Both the position numbers and the translations under genes were made by a program. From NCBI GenBank assembly GCA_037039685.1, contig JAWNGF010000008.1, positions 372,001 to 436,000 of the forward strand: 64,000 nucleotides of DNA, read 5' to 3'. This document shows positions 10,837 to 23,320 of the stretch, piece by piece (positions within the stretch are counted from its first letter, which is position 1; the number at the start of each line of letters is the position of its first letter). Under the pieces are notes generated by a model that worked only from the letters and a program-made list of their open reading frames with translations, had not been told where the DNA came from and searched no databases. The stretch is from Ceratobasidium sp. AG-K. Its lineage: Eukaryota > Basidiomycota > Agaricomycetes > Cantharellales > Ceratobasidiaceae.

Positions 10837-13800
10837 ATGCCGTTTCTCTCGATATTTCGCAAAGACAAGTCGCCACTTCCACCCTCGCCTACGACGTCAC
10901 GCAAGTCATCATCGTTCTCCCGTGCCCAGTCAAGGCCGAGCTTTGTGTCGTCGCGGGCAACGTCACCACCGCCGCAGCTCGCCGACATTTCCCCCCAATC
11001 GGATCTGAGCTACGTGCTCCCCGAGCTGGACGAGTGCAAAGAAGTTCCCACCACCAAACGACGAGGGGTGCTCACCCGGCGACGAGAGAGCGGGCCCCCA
11101 CGACTCTCCAACGAGCGACCACTTAGCGACATTGGCAAGGGATTAATAGAGCGGCCATTTAGCGCGCTGGATGGATTCATGACGCAGACGGACAAGTCCA
11201 GGGACCCGCCTATTCGCAATTCCGGGGATTCGGACGACGAGCCGCTGGTGCCGCCACCGCCGCGTGCGTCTGTATTTGCCGGTTTCAGCTACGACGACCG
11301 GCCCAAAGCGCAGAGTTTGCCCGACAACACCCGGCCTGCTCCTGTCCACACTGCGTCTGACCCAATGCCAAAGCCAGCAAAAGGCCTGTTTTCATGGCGC
11401 TCAAAGAGCAAGGACGTCTCGCCTGCCCCCGACGAGTCGTTTAGTCTCAAGTCTTTTCGCCATGTTGGACCTCCGTCGTCGCCTGTCAATGACGAGGGCA
11501 ATTCGTTGGCAACTTCCTCTGCTCCAACAACAACAGCTACTACTCCTTCAACATCGACTCCCGCTCCCCGTCCTATTCCTGGCCGATCGACTCCCACCGC
11601 GCGAGAACGCGTCAGCAGCGTAGGGAGTGAAGGCATGATGCCAGCAGGCCTGTTCAGGCAAGCAGCCCGCCGCTCGAGCACAAACCTCGTGGAGGACCCC
11701 ATTGAACCCAAGTATGTTTTTTTTTCTCCATGTTGACTGTTGCTAACCGCACTAGACCTCGCATCAGAGACAATGAACGTCGTGGTCCGCCTACGCGTGC
11801 CTGGGACCGCGACGACGGCCAGTCGAGTGGGAGTGAACGGCCGTTGCGGACACGTCCTCGTAACGACAGCGCGGTTGGTCGGTCGAGCAGCGCGATTCCA
11901 TACGTCGGCCGCAAGAGTATGGCCCTCGACGATGACGATTCGGGTCCAGAACCTGCCTCTCCATTCGCTGGCCGACTGAGCGAAAGTCCGTTTGGATCGC
12001 GCAACGACTGGTCCCACGTCCCACGCGTCGACCATAGTCAATACGGCTCACGCTCAGACGGCGGCGTCCGGATCGCAAGACCCCGCCCCTCGTCCCCCGC
12101 CAAACTCCAAACCACAAGACCCGGCCCAACACCCGCAAGGCAACCAAGTTCACCACCCGCGCGGCAACCAAGCTCCCCACCCGCACCCTCGATCATATCC
12201 AATTCCTCCATTTTGTCATCGTCACCACCCCAGCTCTCGCTCGGATTTGGCGCTCCACAAACACGTTCCGACTCGCCTACGAAACCGCGTCATTCGGCTC
12301 CCATGCCTAGGCCCACGCGGTCCCCGATCCGCACCACGATTCCGACCAAGACGAATGATGGGCCGAGTATCAAGCCCCTCCGGCCTGGGAGTCCGGCTAA
12401 ATCGGGCCATGGACGACAGGCGAGTCGGGACACGCTCGGTCATGGGCGGCAGAAGAGTACGGATACGCTTGGGCGTGGACATGCGAGGCAACAGAGTACC
12501 GATACGCTCGGCCGTGGACACTCTAGAAACCAAAGCGGCGACACACTCGGCCATTCGCGCAACCAAAGCGGAGACACACCCGGACACGCCAGAAACCAGA
12601 GCGGCGACACACTCCGCAACGGACACCGCCGCCAACCAAGCGCAGGGTCCATTACCCCCGAAGTCACCTCGCACATTCGCCGCCCGAGCGCATTCGAAGT
12701 CGTCTCTAGACCTAAATCTCCCGCTCCGTCGACCGCGCTCGGATCGAGTTCGAGGGCCGGGTCGGTGGCCGATTTGACCGCTTCGAGGTCAGGGTCGGTT
12801 GGGTCGGGCAGTTCGAGGCCCAAGACACCTGTGGATTCCATGGATCGTGCAAAGTCCCCTGCGCCAACTATGGCTTCGCGTGCTAAATCGCCGGCTCCGA
12901 CGTTTGGATCGCGTGCCAAGTCTCCTGGGCCTACGGTTGGGCGTCCTACCATTATTACGACTGCCAACCAACGCTCAGGCCCTAGTCCCGCCTCGAGCAA
13001 CCAACGCGCCCCCGTCGGCCAACGCACAAAATCCGGAACATACGTCCCACCCCCACGGCAATCGTCCCTCGCCCCCGGACTGGTCGATTCCGATTCCGAC
13101 GAGTCTCCCGAGGAAGAGAGCGGGAGCGACGAGTTTGGGCCTGAAAAAGAGCGTGTGGACGGTGCGGATAGTTTTGGTACGCGGGTTGTGCCTGGTGCGC
13201 CGGGTGTGGGCGCGATCAGAGGCAAGGCTGGGTTTGGTGCCAAGGGAGAGCAGGGGAAGCAAGAGCCGCCAAAGCCAGAAGAGCAAGGTCTGAGCCGTGA
13301 ACGAACCATCACCCAACGCGACCGCGCCCCACCCCGGATTGGCGTTTCGCTCTTCGACAAGCCCGTTCCTGAAGTTTTGCCCGACCCGCCCAAGACCTTT
13401 GGGAGGACTCGCGCGAGCCATTCGACATCGGCGATTAGCGCTGCCGCCACCGCGCGCAATTCGGCTGCGATGGCAGAGGCCAACCGCGCGTTAGGACCTG
13501 GACGGCCCGGTCATGTGCGCGCGCCTGCGGAGGGATCGGGTCATATGCGCATGGCCACCGAGGGATCGATTCATGTTCGTGCGCCTGCCGAAACCGATAC
13601 GGACGAAGACGAAGAAGACGAAGAAAAGAGTGATTCCGAGAGCGACGACAATGCACCCCTCGCGTCCCTCGCACCCGCCCGACGACCCGGTTCGGCTGCG
13701 TCTACAAACACCACCGCCATGGCTCGCACGCCCGTCGTCAAGCCCAGTCCCAACGTGACGACCCGACCGCCCGTCTCGCGCGGGGTCCGCCAACCGTTGA

Positions 13801-14988
13801 TCGACATGGCCGGACCAGCCCCCGCTCGACCCGCCAGACGTGTTCCTGGAGTGGGCGTAACGCGCAATAGTAGCCTACGTGGATCCCGCTCGGTCGAAGA
13901 TCTCGCGCGCATGTCGAATGGGCCGAGTGTGCCCCGTCCGGGTCCTAGGCCGTCTGTGCCGGCTCCTTCTCGTCCTGGCCCTCGTCCGTCTGACGTTTCT
14001 CGGCCTGGTCCGCGCGCATCCGATGTTGCTCGCCCCGGTCCTCGACCGTCCGACGTTCGCCCAGGTCCGCGACCCTCGGTTCCTGGTCGTCCGGGCCCCA
14101 GACCGTTCATCAACAGTCCGCCGAGTTCGACGGGGGATAGTAGCTCCGGCAAGGCTCCGCTTACTCCACGTGATGGGAGCGAGGCGGGGGCGGTGCGCGG
14201 ATCTGACGAGGCCAGGCGCAAGGAGCGGAGGAGGAGCGAAGCCAAGGCGTCTGTCGATGTAAGTTTTACTATTTTTACGTGAATTTGTATTAATCCGGTT
14301 GTAGCTCGCAAATGTAATCAACGGTCCCGGTCCGGTCGATGACGACGACGACGAAGACCACTCGCCTCACCATTCTCAAGTCGGCCATGGGATGATGGGT
14401 GGCGGGATGGCCATGGGCTGGAACCAATCTGGATTCCTTCCCCAAGGCGGATTCGGCTTCCCGACTTCTCAATCTATGCCTTTCCTCCATCCTCAACTCA
14501 CAGGCCCTGCAACAGCCATGGGATTCATGCCGCCCCCTCCGCCACCCGGCGCTTCCGAGGCGTACATGGCAGCGCACCACCAAGCAATGATGATTGCCAA
14601 ACAAACCTACCTCTCGGCTGTAGCCCAGCAGGCCATGGCCGCCGCGACCGAACAGTGGGAGCGATCGAGCACGGTCGGAGGTGGAAGCGTCTATGGGGGA
14701 TCGCAGATGGGCGGGATGAGCATGCCCATGATGGGCATGTATGCCAATTCGGCGTATGCGGCTTCGACGTACGAGCCGAGTGTGATGGGCGGATGGGGCT
14801 CGGGCTCGGTGTATGGTGGAAGTGTATACGGAGGTGGAGCGAGGAGCGAGTATGGAGGAGCCAAACCCACCCATGGGCGAACCCGTTCGAGGACGCAAAC
14901 GTCTCCGTCGGACGCGCCTCTCCCTCCTCAAAATCGAACCGCGGTCCCGCCGAGTACGTGGGCGACGCGACGTCCCAAGGGGATGTGA
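10837..14988 (+). CDS. Large intrinsically disordered Ser/Pro/Arg-rich protein (about 1353 aa)
   Basis: Three exons join in frame: 10837-11711, 11756-14258 and 14305-14988 (GT-AG introns, 44 and 46 nt). The start is the M-P-F-L-S-I-F-R-K-D-K at 10837. Almost the whole chain is low complexity. There is a run of S-x-D-T-L-G-H/R units with R-x-x-S sites (about 12410-12630), K-S-P-A-P-T repeats (about 12710-12930), acidic D/E blocks (about 13600 and 14340), and R-P-G-P-R-P-S repeats (about 13930-14110). The Met/Gly/Ala-rich C-terminus includes Q-Q-A-M-A-A-A-T-E-Q-W-E-R and G-G-S-V-Y-G-G repeats. The R-x-x-S density suggests a phosphorylated scaffold, which is inference. No folded domain is recognised. 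The long open frames on the opposite strand are shadows of the GC-rich composition. Confidence 0.8.
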
Positions 14989-15177
14989 TTATATGCACGG
15001 ACTATAGAGAACTTTATGATATTTGTTCACCTACTCCCATTTTGGATCACGCATTTCCTTGTTCATTTTCTACATGCACATTGTTGCGACTCTCTCTCGT
15101 TTCGGACTACGCTACGCGTGTACACTTTCCCATACCCTGATGGATATTACTATCTCGTAATTCAGCATGTTTTCTCG

Positions 15178-16134
15178 CTACTTGTTTACTGCCTCGAGTA
15201 CTGCTTTTTGTACTACCCGCTCTATCAACTTGACTATTCCCTCGCTTGGCTGACCGCCTGACCCTCCCAGTGCGGACAGCACCGCCCTTTCGACGTACTT
15301 GCCCACCATGTCGACCTCGACATTCACCCTCGCGCCCTCGGGTTTCTTGGCGAGCGTAATCTTTTCCTGCGTGTGCGCGATGAGCATCACGCTAAACGTC
15401 TGCGCCACGTCGTCGACATTCGTCAAGGTGAGTGATGCTCCGTCGAGTGTGACGTAACCTTTGGCGATCAGGTACGGCAACAGGGACGGCCGTTCGGGGG
15501 TGGGAGAAGGAAGCTGAAAGGTCAGCCGGAGTGAATTGGCATCGGGCACACGAGACAAGATGGTGACTGTGTCGTCCACGTGGCCCTGGAGGTGTGTGAG
15601 TGCGGCATGACGTGCGTGCGTGCGCGACCGACTTGCCTGGACAAAATGCCCCCCAAACCGAACGTGCGCGGCCATTGCCCGCTCGAGATTGACATGATCG
15701 CCGACCTTGCGTTCGCCTGCATGCGGATGAGGTAACAATTTCCGTTTGTGTCGGACGGCAAGTTTCCATTCATGCGATAAGATTCCGTTATCGTGCTATT
15801 CAATTAATGTGTTGTCCCGTTAATGTAATTATCACAGAACCTACCGAGGTCTGTCCTGTCCAACGTCTCGGGTGCGAGCCCGACTTTGAACCAGTCTGGG
15901 CCAAACTCGGTAACCGTAAGGCATGCACCGTTTACGCAGATGGAATCACCGATATGACAGTCGCCGAGGATCGGGCCCGACTCGGAGATCGTCATGCTGA
16001 ATCCATTTCCTCCACTCTCTGTGCTGTCCAACGGTGTGATGGCGGCGACCAGGCCAAGATGTTCGACCTGCAGGCAAACGTTAGATGTGTCGAGATAGAT
16101 CAGATAAACCAGTGCTCACGAGGCCGGTGAACAT
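15178..16134 (-). CDS. RIB5: Riboflavin synthase (alpha chain)
   Basis: Four exons on the minus strand: 16120-16134, 15845-16067, 15637-15716 and 15178-15585, giving about 241 residues, the usual size. The protein starts M-F-T-G-L-V-E-H-L-G, the N-terminal signature of riboflavin synthase. Both lumazine-binding repeats are present: first C-V-N-G-A-C-L-T-V with A-P-E-T-L and K-V-G-D-H-V-N-L-E-R-A-M and G-G-H-F-V-Q-G-H-V-D, then G-Y-V-T-L-D-G-A-S-L-T-L with V-N-V-E-V-D. The enzyme dismutates two 6,7-dimethyl-8-ribityllumazine molecules to riboflavin, the last step of vitamin B2 synthesis. The C-terminal helix trimerises the protein in relatives. The third intron has a GC donor. The first coding exon is only 15 nt. 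The symbol follows the yeast name. Confidence 0.95.
15586..15636 (-). other. GC-AG intron in the riboflavin synthase gene
   Basis: Between G-G-H-F-V-Q and G-H-V-D-D-T, two parts that are contiguous in the enzyme family, the minus strand carries a 51-nt insert. It begins GCAAGT and ends CTCCAG. It is a multiple of three and free of stops, so an unspliced message would encode 17 extra residues inside the first lumazine-binding domain. Confidence 0.85.
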
Positions 16135-16705
16135 GTTCGTGTGCCTCGCGGGTGATGTGTTGTATGCGTTGTCGAGAGAGCGTCTTCGAACACGCTGCAA
16201 GCACGTTGGCCGTCGTCAGATAATCTAAGGGGCATAATAGGGTGGGAACTGCACAGTTATTAGTCATCACTCGAGACGGGATAGCTCGAGAAGCACCAGC
16301 GAGCGAATTCGAATTGACGCGGTTTGAGCTCAACCTCGCCGTCGTCGACCTCACTATCGGGCCAGATCCGGGAGGGGCGTAATGGTGATATCGCGCGATC
16401 TACGCTTCGGCTTCACCGCGTGTTGGTTTGCGATACCCGTTGACATGCGGTTGTTGCCGTTCGTGCGCACTCTTTGCCGTGGCGCTAGTCGTGATAAGAA
16501 CCCAGCGATCATGCACGCACCGCACGTCGCTCCCCTTTGCTCTTCAGCTGCTGACCGCTTGGTGAAAAACCAAGCGCCGATGAGCATTCAAGTTAAATAT
16601 ATTTAATCTATCACTAGATATAGCCCATCGGTTGGCATCCTGATTTATTATAACCTCTGTTCACGCCCTTGTTCATCCCCGCTTTCCTCCGCTTCCCCAC
16701 ACATC
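16135..16705. other. Divergent intergenic region
   Basis: Lies between the divergent starts of riboflavin synthase (-) and the gene beginning near 16706 (+), so it probably holds both promoters. Small open frames on both strands show no recognisable protein. Confidence 0.5.
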
Positions 16706-17660
16706 ATGGCTGCATACCGCAATTCTCGTTCTTTCACCACCTCGCGCCGCCTGCCCGGCCACGCATACGTCAGTAGTAGCTGTCTTCCCAGCTCCACACC
16801 TACTCACAGAGAGTCTAGGGCACTGCGACGCCTATAAAGTGTTGCTATCCTTACACTCCAGCCTCCCCTGCGTCCATGCAGCCCTCCCACCCAGAGCTTC
16901 CTTTGTGCCCCCAACCGCGAGGAACCATGGTCCAGACTCGGCAGCCCCTATTACCCAACCCAATTCCCATTGCCCGGTGTCTTCCCGAGAATCCTACGTC
17001 AGACCTCGCGCTTGCCCTGCCCAGCCTTGAACATCTGACCAATGCGCTCTACGCCCACGCCTCGTCACAAGACTGCGCCACTGCGTCGCGGAGGCATGGC
17101 AAGTCGGAAAGGCATGGTCGCAGGGACCGGCGACTACCGAGTCGAGATCGTCGTGCGGCTAGTTGCGAGCGCCGTGCGTCTAAACTGCTCCACTGCCCCT
17201 ATCGCGAGGTCGAACACGTGCCAATGAGCGAGGCTATTCAACCGGTGCTCGAGCCTCAGCCCCAACCGGTAGCGACGTTTGAGACGACCTCCCCACGGCG
17301 CAAGCTGCATTACGTCCTGCGACACCGTCCCATTCGGTCTACTCGCCCCAACCCAACTCACCCGAGTTGAAACGCCCATCGAGGACGACACTGCCCACGC
17401 CGCCCAGCTCGTTGCCATCTTTATCGCCCAAGCAACAACTTTCTTCCCCCCAGTCTTCTCCTAAACTCTCCGCTCCACCCTCGCCCACTCGAAGCACCGC
17501 CGAAGCCCACCCCGCCCTTTCCAAATTTAGGCGCCTCGTTCTTGCCTGTCGCGAGACGGAAGCTGACAACGACAGGATTGATGCCTTGATCGACTCGTAC
17601 GAACAAATCATGGGGAGCCTGGTCGATGAAGTCGTCGTGGACTCCTCGGATTCCGACTAG
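16706..17660 (+). CDS. Hypothetical protein, exon structure uncertain
   Basis: A good start lies at 16706 (M-A-A-Y-R-N-S-R-S-F), followed by a possible GT donor at about 16769. Several overlapping Pro/Ser/Arg-rich frames follow between 16840 and 17370. The best-supported part is the C-terminus (about 17330-17660): a Ser/Pro-rich segment, then a predicted helical stretch with F-R-R-L-V-L-A-C-R-E-T-E-A-D-N-D-R-I and D-S-Y-E-Q-I-M-G-S-L, ending in D-S-S-D-S-D. No family is recognised and I could not settle the internal introns. It may be a small cytosolic regulatory protein, but nothing in the sequence proves function. Confidence 0.35.
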
Positions 17661-18417
17661 ATGAACGTGTTCGGAGGATACGCACGCAAATGAAGCGGCA
17701 CTCCCCTCTCATTTTTTATTGGGTCTTATGCGAGAATGCTTCTTTGGGTAGCTGGATGGCTACGCGGGGAATGCATTACTCTGTACTTGTATGGACGATT
17801 GAACATTTTCGTTGAAACATATGAACTGTAAATATGGGGAATGTCGCCCTTCTGGCATTGTAGCATGTATATATGCACTGTAATGATCAACATCTTCGTG
17901 AAACTCAAGCCCTCAAGGCTTTCCAGAATGGGACATTACCGGCGCCGGAGACAAAGTAGGAGCGGGTAAACACGTATTCATGGGCGAGGATGGGCGGCTG
18001 TCGCTTGATAATTACCTATAGCCTGATACTGGAACCTCCTGCTACGACCCTGCGAAATCTGGCACAGCGCCTCCTTATTCCAACACAAGGTGGGTCCTGC
18101 CAATAACTCTGTGCAGAACCATCCACAATTTCTTCTAGTTTTTCTTGCTACAAATCTCTCATAGAAAATATTAGAGATCGCAGGAGGGAAGACGGCATTT
18201 GGTCATCACCCATGAGTGGGTCAGGGCTCAACACGACGAACCACCGCTGTGGATGATACAGAAGGACATACTGAGGAAGCTCTCCGCCTGAGTCCGAGCC
18301 TGAGGTTGAAGCTGAGCGAAAACGACTCAAGGACCCCCCGGTTCGACTATTGCCGCCATATCTATCAGTTCCGTTCAACACGATTCACATCCTAAGCATC
18401 ATGAACCAAGACCGCCA
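17661..18417. other. Intergenic region before the kinase array
   Basis: No supported gene. AT-richer than the preceding 7 kb. The change in composition marks the transition from the housekeeping block to the kinase array. Confidence 0.45.
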
Positions 18418-19330
18418 ATGGCCAGCATACGTCGTTCCACGTTGGATGCTGTAATCACAAATGGTTCTCCTGCCGATACTAATTCCGTGTCCAGTTTTAC
18501 CGAACCCGAAATAGCTGGCAGCCCCAGCGTTTGTAGTCGGGCCACCCCGGCTTCACGGTTGTCACTCGCAACTAATGAGTATGAGGAAAGGGGCTTACCA
18601 CAGTCTTCTCAGGTGGAAATTGTATCGTTTGTGGATGAGGCGCAGCATTCTCAGAACCCATTGGGTAGCATCCAATGGGGGTAAATGTAGTTTCAATAAA
18701 CTCGGTGAGTAACTGTAACTCAGAGAGGTAAATTACATCATAATTGCGCACGGTTCATGTAGTCGAATAGCGAGCTATTTCAGCAACTATTGAAACATGG
18801 ATGCGCCGATATGTTAACGGTTATCGATCCAAGTCAATACTCTCTTCGCCCGATCGCCACAGGTGGATTCGGAGATGTCTGGGAGGGAAAACTACTGGAT
18901 GGGGCCAAAGTTGCTGTCAAAGCTCTACGATTAGGCCCTCCATCACAGCGTGATCCTAAGCTGCTGAAGGTTAGTGCTGGTGGACGACCAATCTTCGTTT
19001 ACGTTTAGGCTTCCAAAATGACACTCTGGACTTCACCCGAATGCACTCCAGTGTGTGATGCGTGAAATACATCACTGGTTAAAGCTCAAGCACAATAATA
19101 TACAAGAGTTGATGGGCGTAGTCATGCTCCACGATTGCCCAGAAATGGTATCGCTGTAGCAAGACAATGGAAACTTGCAGGAATTTCTTTGGTACAACTC
19201 GACTGTTGACCGATATGCTTTGATGAAGTCGACTTGTTCCGAACGAAACCCAGGTGTTGAAGCCTTCTCAGTGTACTCAAGTGGCTAGGGGCCTCGCTTA
19301 CTTCCACGGTAAAGAAATGGTGCGCCCCTC
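18418..19330 (+). pseudogene. Kinase array unit 1: truncated TKL kinase relic
   Basis: An N-terminal piece (18418-18684, Ser/Thr-rich, unrecognised) precedes three kinase exons of the family lengths: 18763-18969 (207 nt), 19052-19222 (171) and 19272-19319 (48). They encode the glycine loop G-G-F-G-D-V-W-E-G, V-A-V-K, and R-E-I-H-H-W. The gene is dead: there is a TAG at about 19156 where paralogues have Trp, the donor after 19222 reads AT instead of GT, and everything from the HGDLK exon onward is missing. Closest in wording to unit 8 (L-K-H-N-N-I-Q-E-L-M-G-V-V, and R-D-P-K-L-L-K against R-N-P-K-M-L-K). The break lies near 19330, after which the sequence is unrelated. Confidence 0.8.
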
Positions 19331-19872
19331 TAGAACTTAGATTCAGTGAGATATCCAACCCTTGATATTTTCGTCGTCGAGCTTGGCGGAAGGTACATCA
19401 TGATCAGTGTATGCGCGCATGCATGGCGATTTTTATATTCTATATAAATTGGCGACTGGTTCCCAAGACGAGTTGAGCTTTCCCAGCGGCAGACATGAGC
19501 CTGATCAATGTAACGTATATTGAAAACAAACGTCGCCCAGTTAAGAGTACTGTGAATTCTGTCAGCGCGTTGCCTATTATCAGTTCTATTATCATCTTCG
19601 TTGACCATATGATACTGGTAGCCTAGATGGGTACTCTTCGGAGTCCGCCAGTGCTCATGACTTCGAGTGAGTGCTTGAGCTATCGGCTCCGAGTAAACGC
19701 GTGCTTGTTGGCGCCCCCGGATTCCATGGAGTAGTTAGCTCCCGCGGAACCGTGCCTGACCAGGAAGCAGATTTTTTTCGCTTATGCGTGTCTAGTCTCT
19801 ACAGTTTATGCCTTCAAACTGTAGGAAAGGCCGGCGTACAAATTGGCTGGGTGGTGCAATCCATTCCATCTG
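19331..19872. other. Intergenic; possible 5' exon of unit 2
   Basis: Mostly non-coding. An ATG near 19628 followed by GT at about 19667, and AG sites before 19830, could form an upstream exon for unit 2, but no protein similarity supports it. Confidence 0.35.
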
Positions 19873-22783
19873 ATGGCTGACATAAGATACCCCAAATGGG
19901 CGAATGATGGGCGGCTTGCGGTCTCTATCTACCCTTGGCCGCGTCCGCAAGCCCCATCCAAGCAGCCTGGTTCCATTACGGTACCACAACACAACGTGCT
20001 GCGCCATCTCACCATGTATGAATCCGAATTCCTCGAGGGGCATGTCTACAACCCCGACTATGATCGAGTTCCGCTGTCCTCGTATTTCAGCCAAATCCCT
20101 CCTTACTTTAGCGGTGCTGAAGACCCCCTGTCTGGTGGTTTCTTTGATCAAATCTCCAGCTCCGCTTATTTCCCCCTGCCTCTGCCTCAGTCGACAGACC
20201 TCGTTCCAGCTACGATCTCACTTGGTGGCCAACCCAAACCAGTTCCCCAAGACGTCCTTCTCCAGCAACTGACGCAACAGTACGAAGATCGTGAGTAACC
20301 AGTACCTCTCTGCTCTATCGGTTATGATCGATAGCTTATAATACCTGCGTCTCTCCCTCAGCCGCGACCGATTCGCCTGTACATTACATAGCGCCTCTCG
20401 TTTCTAGTCCCCAGCCATCCCCCAATAGCGGTAGCTTATTATTCCAATCACTGTTCGCTGTACCCAATAAATCGTCATGGCGTGATTCCTGGCCCACGCG
20501 TACCCCACAGCAGCCGCTTGCACCCAATGCCGATCTCGTACCTCGACCCTTCGATTCCCTCGATGCTAGTCTGGACGACGCGCCCTCGCACAACCATGAT
20601 CTATTACAACGACAGCTGCCTCTTCCGGCGGACATCCTCGATGCACCGCGCAAGCTCCCAATTTCCTTGCCTTCGATATCTCCCTTTGACTCGCCTTCCC
20701 CCGAGGCCCACAATCTAAGTCCGAAACCTTCCCCACGCCGATACTCATTCAATAAAACAACCTCCCCTTGCGTTTCTCTGCCCCAACCAAGCACACTAGA
20801 TTGTAATAGTCTCACATCCGACCCTATCCAAATCAATTTCGTCACACCAGACCCTGATCCCCCGCTCCAGGTTATTGTACCGACCACCCTCGACATCCAT
20901 GAACTGTTGAACGACGAGTATTCTAATTTCGACGATGACAGCAACCTTTCACCGCGTGGATCTGGTACCACCGAAGCTGCCGTTCCAGGAAGCTCGGGCC
21001 CATCAATGAACAACCATCAAGCCAGCAGTGCGATTGGTAGTCCTTCTGGTTCACCCAAATTCGACTTGCCTGTATTCGACCTGGAGCGGTGGCATCAGGA
21101 CAAGGTCGAAGGAGAAATTTCGCCTGTATCCACCGCACATGGGACCAAGAGGCGCTTGGGAGAGGACGATGGTGACGGTGCGGGGCCAGGGAGAGCTAAC
21201 AAGGTCCGTATCGCCCGTGTAACGATCCTCGACTCGCAAGAGGCTAACCAAGCACCAGCGCGGAAAAGTTGTACATCGTGGCCGTGGATTAGATTTCAAT
21301 ATCTCGCCACCGATTGAAGATAATTCAGCCAACAACACCATGCGCGATGTGGTGGTGGTCGATCCCGCACTTAACACCCGATCTACGACGAGCATTCAAT
21401 CGGGACAGATGGTGCGTGTTCCTCTTTAAACCTCGAACGTTCATGGAAGATTTTGTGTTTAGTCATGCGAAGAGATGTTTCGACACCTAGTAGATCATGG
21501 GTGCATGGACTTGTCATTGCGCGTGGATCCGAGCCAATACTCGTCGGGACTCATCGCCGGAGGCGCGTTTGGCGACGTCTGGAAAGGGAAGCTCTTTGAC
21601 GGTACTGAAGTCGCCGTCAAGGTGTGGCGGTTCACCTCGCTGCTTCATAATGGTTCGAAATCTATGAAGGTTTGCAAATTCGGTAATTATCAAGACAACT
21701 GAGTAGCTGACTATTGACTCATTGCATAGCGAGCGATGCGGGAGATCTACTACTGGTCAAAAGTCAAGCATGAATATGTGCAGGAACTCATGGGTGTGGT
21801 GATGTTTCAAGGGCGGCTAGGCATGGTCTCGAGATGGATGAATCACGGAAACTTGCGGGAGTATCTTTGTAAGCATCCGGAAGTCGACCGATATCCATTG
21901 GTATGTTTTCTCTGGCTTGTGGATCCCGCAACTTAAGGTCTCGTAGTGCGTTCAAGTGGCCATAGGGGTCGCATATCTCCATAGTAGGGATATGGTAGGT
22001 ACGGTCGAACGTCATTCATTCACATTAACTGACGCACTAGTTTTGTACTAGATACACGGCGATCTGAAGGCGGTAGGCGATTTTCCGCTTTCTACTTTCG
22101 AGCACCGCGCTTAAACATGCGCAGATGAACGTACTCGTATCACCCGATGGCATCGCCAAACTTAGCGATTTTGACCACTCGATCATGTCAGAGTGCAGCT
22201 TGGCCTTTTCCGATACGAGTAAACTGGGCGGAGGTACTACTCGGTGGATGGTAAGCAGCAGCATGAACCATATATAACCGGGCCTTACGTATAATACAAG
22301 GCGCCTGAGCTTATACTGGACAGTAACTGCCGGAGAAGTGCATATACGGAAATATATGCCCTCGGAATGGTAAGCACGTCGTGAAACATTCGCGCTTATA
22401 CTAACCTTGCTCTCAACTAGACAATGCTAGTATGTATAGACATCGACCAAGGGTTATCTCTTGCTCACAGACCACAGGAAATACTCACCGGAAATATACC
22501 ATATTATCCGCGATACCGTGAAGACATACATGTCATCATGGCGGTCATGAAGAAAGTACTTCCAAATCGCCCGATAGATGTTTTTGGTGACAACGTACGA
22601 GATAACAAGATGTGGGACTTGCTACTAGGGTGCTGGAGCCACAATCCCATTGCACGGCCAAAAGCAGATGAGGTGGTTGAGTCAGTGAGTGCCTGACTAT
22701 GGGGTAAACTACAACGCCGTACCAATCATAAGCTTTAGCTTCAGGTCATAGTTGCTTTGTCTGCGACAAATATAGCTTCTTAA
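19873..22783 (+). CDS. Kinase array unit 2: unknown N-terminal region fused to TKL kinase
   Basis: Twelve exons join in frame (about 771 aa): 19873-20290, 20362-21203, linker 21259-21411, then kinase exons 21463-21669, 21730-21900, 21947-21994, 22052-22072, 22125-22250, 22301-22369, 22421-22429, 22478-22684 and 22739-22783. The first 420 residues are Pro/Ser-rich with acidic patches and G-T-K-R-R-L-G-E-D-D; no family recognised, possibly the activation part of a transcription factor. The linker has R-G-K-V-V-H-R and S-I-Q-S-G-Q-M. The kinase keeps G-G-A-F-G-D-V-W-K-G, V-A-V-K, the alpha-C Glu, H-G-D-L-K-A-M-N, D-F-D-H-S and A-P-E-L. No disabling mutation was seen, so it may be functional. The start at 19873 is the first Met of the frame; an upstream exon is possible. 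Confidence 0.75.
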
Positions 22784-23320
22784 ACTTACTGGGCGGGTGG
22801 CACGGGGTATATCCGCGTGTCAGGTGTCAAAAGTGAAGTCATTTGGACCGTCTCAAATCTATTCGAGGATGTATTGTATTTCAATGTACTTTTAACAATC
22901 AAATAATTTATTTCGAGCACTCCCAGTAGTTTTAGTTGGACATGATTCAGAACGATTCAGGTAGCTGTCGATATGTCCATTTTGTGAATACTAGGCGGAT
23001 GGCACTATACATCCAAAGAGTTTCCTATTGTCTTTCCCCTACTCAAGCAAACAGGGCACAGATGATAACGGACTAGACGCCCAGTCTGATCAGCTTTCTG
23101 AACATATCGAAGACAACGAATGGTGTGGTTGGTAGTGGTGAAATCCAAAGGGCAAACAAGTGTTATTAGGGACCATCCTAAGCGCTGACTTGGCGCCTCT
23201 AATCCTTCAACTGTGCACCAGCGTTGGCCATAACAAGATAAACTCCGAAAACTACAAGTAGCTTGGTCCCGTCGCTGGTGCACAACAGAGACCCAAGTCA
23301 GGCGCTAGGCATTGTATACC
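22784..23320. other. Intergenic between kinase units 2 and 3
   Basis: No coding signal. Holds the 3' end of unit 2 and presumably the promoter of unit 3. Confidence 0.5.

Noticed and set aside
12440..13483. Long open frame of 347 codons on the minus strand opposite the disordered protein
   Set aside because: Mirror of GC-rich, biased codon use on the plus strand. No family motif, and it crosses no plausible splice sites; the plus-strand exons join perfectly in frame.
15586..15636. 17-residue insertion as a genuine part of riboflavin synthase
   Set aside because: Family members have F-V-Q-G-H-V contiguous, and the insert has a GC donor, AG acceptor and typical intron size.
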